NCBI GenBank assembly: GCA_963989385.1
Contig: OZ022502.1
Span: 12,449,001-12,513,000, forward strand
Length of the DNA stretch: 64,000 nt
Direction of reading: 5' to 3'
Source: Ctena decussata
Taxonomy: Eukaryota > Mollusca > Bivalvia > Lucinida > Lucinidae
The number at the start of each line of letters is the position of its first letter. Position 1 is the first letter of the stretch. The translations under genes and the position numbers were made by a program. This document shows positions 47,127 to 58,201 of the stretch, piece by piece. The notes under the pieces are model-generated. The model ran no database searches and was not told the DNA's origin. It was given only the letters and a program-made list of their open reading frames with translations.

Positions 47127-49384
47127 TTGTCAAAACGAAAATTAACAAAACCAGAAATAAGTATCTTACTGAGGGGTCTAAAATTTACACCAACTCCAAT
47201 TAAAAGTAATACAACTGATTTAAATACTGACATTGACGAATTTTATAGAAAACTTAGACTAAAAGAATATTTCTATAATGACAACACAAACGATGATGAT
47301 TCTCTTGTAAAGAATAAAAGTTATTTTATGCCTCCTAGAGGAAGAAATGAGACACTCGAAAAATATATTGATACAACCAAAACAATTACTTCGACACTTT
47401 CAGGATTGCAAGAAAATAATTCATTAAAACATAACATAAGCTCGGAAGAAAGAAAGGCAATAGAATCATTAGCAAATGATCCGAATATAATAATAAAAGA
47501 AGCTGATAAAGGTGGCGGAATAATAATTATGAACATTGAGTTTTATAAAACGAAAGTACAGAATATGCTAAAAGATGAGACCTACTATAAACAAATAAAT
47601 GAACAATGCTCCAAAGAATCATTTTCAAAAATAAAAGAATTATTCAAATTATCTAAAGATATTTCCACAAAAGAAAAAGACTATTTAATAAATTTCGATT
47701 TTAAAACAAGCACATTTTACGGACTTCCAAAAATCCATAAAAGTAAACTTATACAACACGCCTGTTCTAAAACAAACTCAGATTATATTGAAATTAACGA
47801 TCCAGAGGATTTGGAATTCAGACAAATCGTAGCCGGTCCCATATCGAAAACACATAGATTAAGCAACTTACTAGACATACTACTGAAACCTTTTGTAAAA
47901 CATGTGGACAGTTATATTCAGGACGATATGGACTTTTTAAGACATGTTCCCACAACTGTGGTTGACGAAACATTGCTGTTCCCACAACTGTGGTTGACGA
48001 AACATTGCTTGTGTCTTTTGATGTCATTAGTTTATATTCAAACATTCCACATAATCTTGGCTTTGATGCTTTAAATTACTGGCTATCAAAATACCCAGAT
48101 CTAATAAACGATCGCATCACAAAAGAATTCATATCAGAAGGTTCCAGGACTATTCTTGAGAATAACAATTTTATATTCAATGATGTTTACTATAAACAAA
48201 TTAAAGGCACAGCAATGGGTACAAAGTTTGCACCAACATATGCGACTCTAGTCCTCGGATTTCTGGAGCAAAAACTATATACTAAACTGCAGGAGAGTTA
48301 TGGTATAGAAATTTCCAGTTTTGTGAAAGAAAACTGGAAAAGATTTTTAGATGATTGTTTCATCTTTTGGCAGAAAGATCTACACTTATTAAAATCTTTT
48401 CATGTACATCTGAATCAACTACACCCAGACATAAGGTTCACAATGGAAATAAATGAAAAGCAGTTACCATTTTTAGATGTACTGGTAATAAAAGATAAAT
48501 ACAATATTAAAACAGATATATTTTATAAAAAGACAGACTCAAAACAATACTTAAATTTCTTTTCATGTCATCCAAAGCATACCAAAGTAAATGTTCCATT
48601 TAATTTAGCAAAACGCATCAGAACGATAGTGTCCGATGATACTTTGACACAAAAACGAATGTCAGACCTAAGAACAGCATTGCGCCACAGAAACTACCCT
48701 AAAACTGTAATTAACAAAGGAATAGAAAAAGCTATGTCAATGTCCAGAAAAGAATGCTTAACCCCCAAAACGAAAGAAAGAAGTAATATTCTACCTTATG
48801 TATCCACTTGCAATCCTCAAAACAAAGAAATGTTTGGTATATTAAAAAACAATCTAACGATTTTACAGGAAGACAATACCATGAGTGAAATTTTAAAAAA
48901 TACTAGAATAATAAAAAGTAAAAGACAACCAAAAAACCTTAAAGGTCTTTTAATTAGATCTAACTTTAACACCAGGAAGGCAGAAGTCAAAAAGTGCAAA
49001 TCAGCTAAATGTGGTTTATGCCCATATTTGATAGAAGGCAACCAATTTAATTTTAAAGGTGAAATATTTACAGTGAAAACGTCAATGTCATGTACAGTTT
49101 CAAATGTAATATATGCTCTTTCGTGCAATGGATGCGGCGAATACTATATAGGCCAAACTGGTGACAAACTAAGAAATAGGGTAACAGTACACAAGCAACA
49201 GATTAGAGACCCCTCGGTAAGACAAATACCAGTAAGCAAACATTTAGACGACTGTTGCAAAACTGAACCAAAATTTAAAATATTCCCGTTTTACAAATTG
49301 TTTACGGAAAACGTTTCAGCTAGGTTAAACATGGAAAAACATTTCATAAACACTTTTAATCCATTACTGAACAGTTTCAAATGA
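47127..49384 (+). pseudogene. P0: PLE ORF2, broken by a 32-bp tandem duplication
   Basis: Starts at the TTG-position LSKRKL. A 32-nt segment (47946-47977) is repeated immediately at 47978-48009, just before RT motif A, shifting the frame to a stop at ~48074. After the duplication the motif A-C region, Cys finger and GIY-YIG remain open to 49384. A second lesion is the Pro to Gln change at position 233 (FRQIVAG), in a conserved Penelope RT segment. Confidence 0.9.
47946..48009 (+). repeat. 32-bp tandem duplication inside P0 ORF2
   Basis: Two exact copies starting GTTCCCACAACTGTGG. Other units carry one copy. It has the look of replication or template slippage. Confidence 0.95.
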
Positions 49385-49604
49385 CGTCATAAATATATGT
49401 GCACAATAACGTAACGGTATAACGCCGTTACTATGTATACAACGCCATTATTCCCCTGATGATCTTATACAGTGAAATGCATAGGGAAAATTAAATTATT
49501 TACAGACGTTCCATCTCGTTAGTTTGATTTTTTATATACAGAGTTCTGGTTCCGGACATTATTTTTGTATTTTTACCTATATATCTTCCGGACCCGGAGA
49601 CGAT
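49385..49604 (+). mobile_element. pLTR-like spacer between P0 and P1 (representative)
   Basis: The ~220 bp between the ORF2 stop and the next ORF1 ATG. In order: TGACGTCA palindrome overlapping the ORF2 stop (49382-49389), a 7-bp hairpin GTAACGG/CCGTTAC (49411-49431), the hammerhead-like motif, an AT-rich stretch with TTTTTTATATACAG, and a CCGGACCCGG-containing leader. In tandem PLEs this region serves as both the 3' end of one unit and promoter/leader of the next. The final copy at 60428-60627 stops just before CCGGACCCGG. Confidence 0.7.
49451..49488 (+). ncRNA. Type I hammerhead-ribozyme-like motif, P0/P1 spacer
   Basis: Stem I strands TTCCC (49451-49455) and GGGAA (49484-49488) pair perfectly. 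Core CTGATGA (49456-49462) and GAAA (49474-49477) are exact. ATGCAT (49477-49482) can form stem III only as a minimal or dimeric helix. The expected UH cleavage site is UA at 49482-49483, before GGG. Stem II (49463-49473) is weak: U-U at the first pair, then C-G and U-A around UAUAC. PLE spacers are known to carry minimal hammerheads with very short stem III, often acting as dimers, which supports the call. The poor stem II leaves activity uncertain. Cleavage at successive copies would release monomer-length RNAs. Confidence 0.7.
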
Positions 49605-50783
49605 ATGGGCAAAAACTGTAACGCAAAGCGAGTAAAATTGGATTCTAGTACAGACAACGCTTTATCGTCGGAGTCAAATATGTCATTGCCAGAGGAGCCG
49701 AAGGAGCCGAATGAGCAACAACTACTTCAAGAGATAAGTAATAAATTATCTACCATTATTACAGCTATAAATGATTTAAAAGCTACCGTACAGAACAATC
49801 AAGCGGAAAGTAAAGCTTGTAACAAAGAAGAAATGGTGGTTGAACTTGCAAAAACTGTGGAAGAAATTACAAAACAAATGCCGCAATCCTGTGCAGCAAC
49901 AAATCAAACACAATTAAACAGCACAAATGTAGCAAAAAATATTATCGAGACAGAAGCTTTAAGAATAAAGACACAGATTAACAAAATGTGGGGTGTAAGA
50001 ATGGGACAACGCAGAAATGCGTACTGGAATATGATAAAAAACCAAGGACATTTTCAAGCATATTCTGAGTGGATTGAACAAAAACCGCCGATCATTCCAC
50101 GTTATCTACAAAAGAAAGAGATTACAAATGAAAATAACGAACAAAAAGCAATACGAGAGCGTGGTGTAATTAATGACTTTCAAATGCAAATAGAACTTCA
50201 TCGATTAAGAACATCCGCAAATATAGAGACCACGAAAAGAATAGATGAAGAAATACAAGAAGCAATACTTTCAAGATGCCACGGGGAGGTTGCCAAATAC
50301 CTGTTCGAACTATGGTGTTACGAAACAAAACGAAACGAAGAAATTTCACAAAAAAGATGGCTGAAAAATGATGCTTGGCTAAAATCATATGCAGAAAAGT
50401 TTTCTAAAGAGCATGAAAACTGCAATCCATTTTTCAAAACGGTGGACTTCAATACCAAAAACCCTACGAACCAACGACGCCAGACGACATTTGCCGACAT
50501 TGTTAAACAACACCCAGGACAGCGAAATACAAACAACAGAAAACAAGGTTACATTCAGGGACAACATAACAACCAAATGTTACAGCAATTACTTTCGGCA
50601 CTGGTACAAAATCAAGGTCAAAACTACAGAAGGAACATGAACAGAAGACCAAATCAAAGAAATCAAGGTCAAAGAAGAAACTATAATACAAACAACATCA
50701 ATGACTGTATGCAGGAAACAGATACGTCATCAGAAAATGATTATTTTTTAGAGGACACCTTCGACAGAACATTTCCGACGTAG
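49605..50783 (+). CDS. P1: PLE ORF1, intact 392 aa
   Basis: ATG at 49605 has G at -3 and +4. The frame is open further upstream but without another ATG, so 49605 is taken as start. Residues ~37-92 (QQLLQEISNKLSTIITAIND on) are helical heptad-like and probably a coiled coil. Residues 128-160 hold MWGVRMGQRR and AYWNMI with Trp/Tyr. Residues 285-365 are rich in Asn, Gln and Arg (NRRPNQRNQGQRRNYNTNN), typical of RNA-binding tails. The end (SENDYFLED) is acidic. No named domain is recognised. By position and composition it resembles an ORF1p/Gag-like RNA chaperone or capsid-like protein. It ends 30 nt after the slippery site that could lead into ORF2. Confidence 0.85.
   Translation: MGKNCNAKRVKLDSSTDNALSSESNMSLPEEPKEPNEQQLLQEISNKLSTIITAINDLKATVQNNQAESKACNKEEMVVELAKTVEEITKQMPQSCAATNQTQLNSTNVAKNIIETEALRIKTQINKMWGVRMGQRRNAYWNMIKNQGHFQAYSEWIEQKPPIIPRYLQKKEITNENNEQKAIRERGVINDFQMQIELHRLRTSANIETTKRIDEEIQEAILSRCHGEVAKYLFELWCYETKRNEEISQKRWLKNDAWLKSYAEKFSKEHENCNPFFKTVDFNTKNPTNQRRQTTFADIVKQHPGQRNTNNRKQGYIQGQHNNQMLQQLLSALVQNQGQNYRRNMNRRPNQRNQGQRRNYNTNNINDCMQETDTSSENDYFLEDTFDRTFPT
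50744..50750 (+). promoter_or_regulatory. P1: U UUU UUA -1 frameshift site, ORF1 to ORF2
   Basis: ORF1 codons TAT TTT TTA (50742-50750) contain the heptamer T TTT TTA in the X XXY YYZ phase required for simultaneous -1 slippage. The -1 frame opens at 50741, right after a TGA at 50738-50740, and stays open through the ORF1 stop (50781-50783) into LSKRKL and the whole RT. A downstream stimulator is not obvious: only a TTCAG/CTGAA hairpin (50785-50789 with 50799-50803) was seen. The identical heptamer drives -1 frameshifting in several retroviruses and other RNA systems. Confidence 0.65.
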
Positions 50784-50839
50784 ATTCAGGTAACCTAGCT
50801 GAAAATTCAAACTTTCAAAATTGTATAAAAATATTTAAT

Positions 50840-53066
50840 TTGTCAAAACGAAAATTAACAAAACCAGAAATAAGTATCTTACTGAGGGGTCAAAAATTTA
50901 CACCAACTCCAATTAAAAGTAATACAACTGATTTAAATACTGACATTGACGAATTTTATAGAAAACTTAGACTAAAAGAATATTTCTATAATGACAACAC
51001 AAACGATGATGATTCTCTTGTAAAGAATAAAAGTTATTTTATGCCTCCTAGAGGAAGAAATGAGACACTCGAAAAATATATTGATACAACCAAAACAATT
51101 ACTTCGACACTTTCAGGATTGCAAGAAAATAATTCATTAAAACATAACATAAGCTCGGAAGAAAGAAAGGCAATAGAATCATTAGCAAATGATCCGAATA
51201 TAATAATAAAAGAAGCTGATAAAGGTGGCGGAATAATAATTATGAACATTGAGTTTTATAAAACGAAAGTACAGAATACGCTAAAAGATGAGACCTACTA
51301 TAAACAAATAAATGAACAATGCTCAAAAGAATCATTTTCAAAAATAAAAGAATTATTCAAATTATCTAAAGATATTTCCACAAAAGAAAAAGACTATTTA
51401 ATAAATTTCGATTTTAAAACAAGCACATTTTACGGACTTCCAAAAATCCATAAAAGTAAACTTATACAACACGCCTGTTCTAAAACAAACTCAGATTATA
51501 TTGAAATTAACGATCCAGAGGATTTGGAATTCAGACCAATCGTAGCCGGTCCCATATCGGAAACACATAGATTAAGCAACTTACTAGACATACTACTGAA
51601 ACCTTTTGTAAAACATGTGGACAGTTATATTCAGGACGATATGGACTTTTTAAGACATGTTCCCACAACTGTGGTTGACGAAACATTGCTTGTGTCTTTT
51701 GATGTCATTAGTTTATATTCAAACATTCCACATAATCTTGGCTTTGATGCTTTAAATTACTGGCTATCAAAATACCCAGATCTAATAAATGATCGCTTCA
51801 CAAAAGAATTCATATTAGAAGGTTCCAGGACTATTCTTGAGAATAACAATTTTATATTCAATGATGTTTACTATAAACAAATTAAAGGCACAGCAATGGG
51901 TACAAAGTTTGCACCAACATATGCGACTCTAGTCCTCGGATTTCTGGAGCAAAAACTATATACTAAACTGCAGGAGAGTTATGGTATAGAAATTTCCAGT
52001 TTTGTGAAAGAAAACTGGAAAAGATTTTTAGATGATTGTTTCATCTTTTGGCAGAAAGATCTACACTTATTAAAATCTTTTCATGTACATCTGAATCAAC
52101 TACACCCAGACATAAGGTTCACAATGGAAATAAATGAAAAGCAGTTACCATTTTTTAGATGTACTGGTAATAAAAGATAAATACAATATTAAAACAGATA
52201 TATTTTATAAAAAGACAGACTCAAAACAATACTTAAATTTCTTTTCATGTCATCCAAAGCATACCAAAGTAAATGTTCCATTTAATTTAGCAAAACGCAT
52301 CAGAACGATAGTGTCCGATGATACTTTGACACAAAAACGAATGTCAGACCTAAGAACAGCATTGCGCCACAGAAACTACCCTAAAACTGTAATTAACAAA
52401 GGAATAGAAAAAGCTATGTCAATGTCCAGAAAAGAATGCTTAACCCCCAAAACGAAAGAAAGAAGTAATATTCTACCTTATGTATCCACTTGCAATCCTC
52501 AAAACAAAGAAATGTTTGGTATATTAAAAAACAATCTAACGATTTTACAGGAAGACAATACCATGAGTGAAATTTTAAAAAATACTAGAATAATAAAAAG
52601 TAAAAGACAACCAAAAAACCTTAAAGGTCTTTTAATTACATCTAACTTTAACACCAGGAAGGCAGAAGTCAAAAAGTGCAAATCAGCTAAATGTGGTTTA
52701 TGCCCATATTTGATAGAAGGCAACCAATTTAATTTTAAAGGTAAAATATTTACAGTGAAGACGTCAATGTCATGTACAGTTTCAAATGTAATATATGCTC
52801 TTTCGTGCAATGGATGCGGCGAATACTATATAGGCCAAACTGGTGACAAACTAAGAAATAGGGTAACAGTACACAAGCAACAGATTAGAGACCCCTCGGT
52901 AAGACAAATACCAGTAAGCAAACATTTAGACGACTGTTGCAAAACTGAACCAAAATTTAAAATATTCCCGTTTTACAAATTGTTTACGGAAAACGTTTCA
53001 GCTAGGTTAAACATGGAAAAACATTTCATAAACACTTTTAATCCATTACTGAACAGTTTCAAATGA
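50840..53066 (+). pseudogene. P1: PLE ORF2, broken by a 1-nt insertion
   Basis: 446 codons are open through RT motif C, then an extra T in the run at 52151-52156 converts LPFLDV to LPFFRC and a stop at 52180. The remainder (Cys finger and GIY-YIG) is open from ~52134 to 53066 in the next frame. It carries Leu18 to Gln (LLRGQKF) and Lys241 to Glu (PISETH), both shared with P2. Met147 to Thr and an Arg600 to Thr change are private. Confidence 0.9.
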
Positions 53067-53132
53067 CGTCATAAATATATGTGCACAATAACGTAACGGT
53101 ATAACGCCGTTACTATGTATACAACGCCATTA

Positions 53133-53170
53133 TTCCCCTGATGATCTTATACAGTGAAATGCATAGGGAA
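53133..53170 (+). ncRNA. Hammerhead-like motif, P1/P2 spacer
   Basis: Core identical to the 49451 copy, 3682 nt downstream of it. Confidence 0.65.
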
Positions 53171-53286
53171 AATTAAATTATTTACAGACGTTCCATCTCG
53201 TTAGTTTGATTTTTTATATACAGAGTTCTGGTTCCGGACATTATTTTTGTATTTTTACCTATATATCTTCCGGACCCGGAGACGAT

Positions 53287-54465
53287 ATGGGCAAAAACTG
53301 TAACGCAAAGCGAGTAAAAATGGATTCTAGTACAGACAACGCTTTATCGTCGGAGTCAAATATGTCATTGCCAGAGGAGCCGAAGGAGCCGAATGAGCAA
53401 CAACTACTTCAAGAGATAAGTAATAAATTATCTACCATTATTACAGCTATAAATGATTTAAAAGCTACCGTACAGAACAATCAAGCGGAAAGTAAAGCTT
53501 GTAACAAAGAAGAAATGGTGGTTGAACTTGCAAAAACTGTGGAAGAAATTACAAAACAAATGCCGCAATCCTGTGCAGCAACAAATCAAACACAATTAAA
53601 CAGCACAAATGTAGCAAAAAATATTATCGAGACAGAAGCTTTAAGAATAAAGACACAGATTAACAAAATGTGGGGTGTAAGAATGGGACAACGCAGAAAT
53701 GCGTACTGGAATATGATAAAAAACCAAGGACATTTTCAAGCATATTCTGAGTGGATTGAACAAAAACCGCCGATCATTCCACGTTATCTACAAAAGAAAG
53801 AGATTACAAATGAAAATAACGAACAAAAAGCAATACGAGAGCGTGGTGTAATTAATGACTTTCAAATGCAAATAGAACTTCATCGATTAAGAACATCCGC
53901 AAATATAGAGACCACGAAAAGAATAGATGAAGAAATACAAGAAGCAATACTTTCAAGATGCCACGGGGAGGTTGCCAAATACCTGTTCGAACTATGGTGT
54001 TACGAAACAAAACGAAACGAAGAAATTTCACAAAAAAGATGGCTGAAAAATGATGCTTGGCTAAAATCATATGCAGAAAAGTTTTCTAAAGAGCATGAAA
54101 ACTGCAATCCATTTTTCAAAACGGTGGACTTCAATACCAAAAACCCTACGAACCAACGACGCCAGACGACATTTGCCGACATTGTTAAACAACACCCAGG
54201 ACAGCGAAATACAAACAACAGAAAACAAGGTTACATTCAGGGACAACATAACAACCAAATGTTACAGCAATTACTTTCGGCACTGGTACAAAATCAAGAT
54301 CAAAACTACAGAAGGAACATGAACAGAAGACCAAATCAAAGAAATCAAGGTCAAAGAAGAAACTATAATACAAACAACATCAATGACTGTATGCAGGAAA
54401 CAGATACGTCATCAGAAAATGATTATTTTTTAGAGGACACCTTCGACAGAACATTTCCGACGTAG
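53287..54465 (+). CDS. P2: PLE ORF1, intact 392 aa
   Basis: Same start and length as P1 ORF1. Differences include KMDSS for KLDSS near residue 12 and a Gly to Asp change (NQDQNYRR) in the basic tail. Structure, start choice and uncertain function are as for P1. Confidence 0.85.
   Translation: MGKNCNAKRVKMDSSTDNALSSESNMSLPEEPKEPNEQQLLQEISNKLSTIITAINDLKATVQNNQAESKACNKEEMVVELAKTVEEITKQMPQSCAATNQTQLNSTNVAKNIIETEALRIKTQINKMWGVRMGQRRNAYWNMIKNQGHFQAYSEWIEQKPPIIPRYLQKKEITNENNEQKAIRERGVINDFQMQIELHRLRTSANIETTKRIDEEIQEAILSRCHGEVAKYLFELWCYETKRNEEISQKRWLKNDAWLKSYAEKFSKEHENCNPFFKTVDFNTKNPTNQRRQTTFADIVKQHPGQRNTNNRKQGYIQGQHNNQMLQQLLSALVQNQDQNYRRNMNRRPNQRNQGQRRNYNTNNINDCMQETDTSSENDYFLEDTFDRTFPT
54426..54432 (+). 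other. P2: U UUU UUA slippery heptamer
   Basis: In the same phase. The TGA closing the -1 frame upstream is at 54420-54422 and the ORF1 stop at 54463-54465. Confidence 0.6.
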
Positions 54466-54521
54466 ATTCAGGTAACCTAGCTGAAAATTCAAACTTTCAA
54501 AATTGTATAAAAATATTTAAT

Positions 54522-56747
54522 TTGTCAAAACGAAAATTAACAAAACCAGAAATAAGTATCTTACTGAGGGGTCAAAAATTTACACCAACTCCAATTAAAA
54601 GTAATACAACTGATTTAAATACTGACATTGACGAATTTTATAGAAAACTTAGACTAAAAGAATATTTCTATAATGACAACACAAACGATGATGATTCTCT
54701 TGTAAAGAATAAAAGTTATTTTATGCCTCCTAGAGGAAGAAATGAGACACTCGAAAAATATATTGATACAACCAAAACAATTACTTCGACACTTTCAGGA
54801 TTGCAAGAAAATAATTCATTAAAACATAACATAAGCTCGGAAGAAAGAAAGGCAATAGAATCATTAGCAAATGATCCGAATATAATAATAAAAGAAGCTG
54901 ATAAAGGTGGCGGAATAATAATTATGAACATTGAGTTTTATAAAACGAAAGTACAGAATATGCTAAAAGATGAGACCTACTATAAACAAATAAATGAACA
55001 ATGCTCCAAAGAATCATTTTCAAAAATAAAAGAATTATTCAAATTATCTAAAGATATTTCCACAAAAGAAAAAGACTATTTAATAAATTTCGATTTTAAA
55101 ACAAGCACATTTTACGGACTTCCAAAAATCCATAAAAGTAAACTTATACAACACGCCTGTTCTAAAACAAACTCAGATTATATTGAAATTAACGATCCAG
55201 AGGATTTGGAATTCAGACCAATCGTAGCCGGTCCCATATCGGAAACACATAGATTAAGCAACTTACTAGACATACTACTGAAACCTTTTGTAAAACATGT
55301 GGACAGTTATATTCAGGACGATATGGACTTTTTAAGACATGTTCCCACAACTGTGGTTGACGAAACATTGCTTGTGTCTTTTGATGTCATTAGTTTATAT
55401 TCAAACATTCCACATAATCTTGGCTTTGATGCTTTAAATTACTGGCTATCAAAATACCCAGATCTAATAAACGATCGCTTCACAAAAGAATTCATATTAG
55501 AAGGTTCCAGGACTATTCTTGAGAATAACAATTTTATATTCAATGATGTTTACTATAAACAAATTAAAGGCACAGCAATGGGTACAAAGTTTGCACCAAC
55601 ATATGCGACTCTAGTCCTCGGATTTCTGGAGCAAAAACTATATACTAAACTGCAGGAGAGTTATGGTATAGAAATTTCCAGTTTTGTGAAAGAAAACTGG
55701 AAAAGATTTTTAGATGATTGTTTCATCTTTTGGCAGAAAGATCTACACTTATTAAAATCTTTTCATGTACATCTGAATCAACTACACCCAGACATAAGGT
55801 TCACAATGGAAATAAATGAAAAGCAGTTACCATTTTTTAGATGTACTGGTAATAAAAGATAAATACAATATTAAAACAGATATATTTTATAAAAAGACAG
55901 ACTCAAAACAATACTTAAATTTCTTTTCATGTCATCCAAAGCATACCAAAGTAAATGTTCCATTTAATTTAGCAAAACGCATCAGAACGATAGTGTCCGA
56001 TGATACTTTGACACAAAAACGAATGTCAGACCTAAGAACAGCATTGCGCCACAGAAACTACCCTAAAACTGTAATTAACAAAGGAATAGAAAAAGCTATG
56101 TCAATGTCCAGAAAAGAATGCTTAACCCCCAAAACGAAAGAAAGAAGTAATATTCTACCTTATGTATCCACTTGCAATCCTCAAAACAAAGAAATGTTTG
56201 GTATATTAAAAAACAATCTAACGATTTTACAGGAAGACAATACCATGAGTGAAATTTTAAAAAATTCTAGAATAATAAAAAGTAAAAGCAACCAAAAAAC
56301 CTTAAAGGTCTTTTAATTAGATCTAACTTTAACACCAGGAAGGCAGAAGTCAAAAAGTGCATATCAGCTAAATGTGGTTTATGCCCATATTTGATAGAAG
56401 GCAAACAATTTAATTTTAAAGGTGAAATATTTACAGTGAAAACGTCAATGTCATGTACAGTTTCAAATGTAATATACGCTCTTTCGTGCAATGGATGCGG
56501 CGAATACTATATAGGCCAAACTGGTGACAAACTAAGAAATAGGGTAACAGTACACAAGCAACAGATTAGAGACCCCTCGGTAAGACAAATACCAGTAAGC
56601 AAACATTTAGACGACTGTTGCAAAACTGAACCAAAATTTAAAATATTCCCGTTTTACAAATTGTTTACGGAAAACGTTTCAGCTAGGTTAAACATGGAAA
56701 AACATTTCATAAACACTTTTAATCCATTACTGAACAGTTTCAAATGA
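54522..56747 (+). pseudogene. P2: PLE ORF2, two frameshifts
   Basis: Shares with P1 the extra T (55833-55838) that truncates the frame after motif C, plus LLRGQKF and PISETH. A second lesion, loss of one A at ~56288 (AAAAGCAACC for AAAAGACAACC), breaks the frame again before the Cys finger, where Lys617 is also changed to Ile (CISAKCG). The GIY-YIG end is open from ~56391 to 56747. Confidence 0.9.
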
Positions 56748-56813
56748 CGTCATAAATATATGTGCACAATAACGTAACGGTATAACGCCGTTACTATGTA
56801 TACAACGCCATTA

Positions 56814-56851
56814 TTCCCCTGATGATCTTATACAGTGAAATGCATAGGGAA
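56814..56851 (+). ncRNA. Hammerhead-like motif, P2/P3 spacer
   Basis: Core identical, 3681 nt downstream of the P1/P2 copy. Confidence 0.65.
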
Positions 56852-56967
56852 AATTAAATTATTTACAGACGTTCCATCTCGTTAGTTTGATTTTTTATAT
56901 ACAGAGTTCTGGTTCCGGACATTATTTTTGTATTTTTACCTATATATCTTCCGGACCCGGAGACGAT

Positions 56968-58145
56968 ATGGGCAAAAACTGTAACGCAAAGCGAGTAAAA
57001 ATGGATTCTAGTACAGACAACGCTTTATCGTCGGAGTCAAATATGTCATTGCCAGAGGAGCCGAAGGAGCCGAATGAGCAACAACTACTTCAAGAGATAA
57101 GTAATAAATTATCTACCATTATTACAGCTATAAATGATTTAAAAGCTACCGTACAGAACAATCAAGCGGAAAGTAAAGCTTGTAACAAAGAAGAAATGGT
57201 GGTTGAACTTGCAAAAACTGTGGAAGAAATTACAAAACAAATGCCGCAATCCTGTGCAGCAACAAATCAAACACAATTAAACAGCACAAATGTAGCAAAA
57301 AATATTATCGAGACAGAAGCTTTAAGAATAAAGACACAGATTAACAAAATGTGGGGTGTAAGAATGGGACAACGCAGAAATGCGTACTGGAATATGATAA
57401 AAAACCAAGGACATTTTCAAGCATATTCTGAGTGGATTGAACAAAAACCGCCGATCATTCCACGTTATCTACAAAAGAAAGAGATTACAAATGAAAATAA
57501 CGAACAAAAAGCAATACGAGAGCGTGGTGTAATTAATGACTTTCAAATGCAAATAGAACTTCATCGATTAAGAACATCCGCAAATATAGAGACCACGAAA
57601 AGAATAGATGAAGAAATACAAGAAGCAATACTTTCAAGATGCCACGGGGAGGTTGCCAAATACCTGTTCGAACTATGGTGTTACGAAACAAAACGAAACG
57701 AAGAAATTTCACAAAAAGATGGCTGAAAAATGATGCTTGGCTAAAATCATATGCAGAAAAGTTTTCTAAAGAGCATGAAAACTGCAATCCATTTTTCAAA
57801 ACGGTGGACTTCAATACCAAAAACCCTACGAACCAACGACGCCAGACGACATTTGCCGACATTGTTAAACAACACCCAGGACAGCGAAATACAAACAACA
57901 GAAAACAAGGTTACATTCAGGGACAACATAACAACCAAATGTTACAGCAATTACTTTCGGCACTGGTACAAAATCAAGGTCAAAACTACAGAAGGAACAT
58001 GAACAGAAGACCAAATCAAAGAAATCAAGGTCAAAGAAGAAACTATAATACAAACAACATCAATGACTGTATGCAGGAAACAGATACGTCATCAGAAAAT
58101 GATTATTTTTTAGAGGACACCTTCGACAGAACATTTCCGACGTAG
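56968..58145 (+). pseudogene. P3: PLE ORF1, broken by a 1-nt deletion
   Basis: The ATG at 56968 is intact, but the A6 run before RWLKNDAW is A5 (57713-57717), giving a stop after ISQKDG. The tail is open in another frame to 58145. The lesion is the same as in M2, on the opposite strand of the array. Confidence 0.9.
58106..58112 (+). other. P3: U UUU UUA slippery heptamer
   Basis: Conserved directly upstream of the intact ORF2 of this unit. The ORF1 break lies ~390 nt upstream, so only an internally started ORF1 could reach it in frame. Confidence 0.6.
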
Positions 58146-58201
58146 ATTCAGGTAACCTAGCTGAAAATTTAAACTTTCAAAATTGTATAAAAATATTTAA
58201 T

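Noticed and set aside
49524..49604. N-terminal extension of ORF1 upstream of its ATG (IFYIQSSGSGHYF...)
   Set aside because: The frame is open but starts at a TTG in the leader; the ATG at 49605 with G at -3 and +4 is the better start.
50787..50796. CAG|GTAACC splice-donor-like site between ORF1 and ORF2
   Set aside because: A donor here would remove part of ORF2, and no fitting acceptor is seen before the conserved N-terminal motif. It remains an alternative to test against frameshifting.
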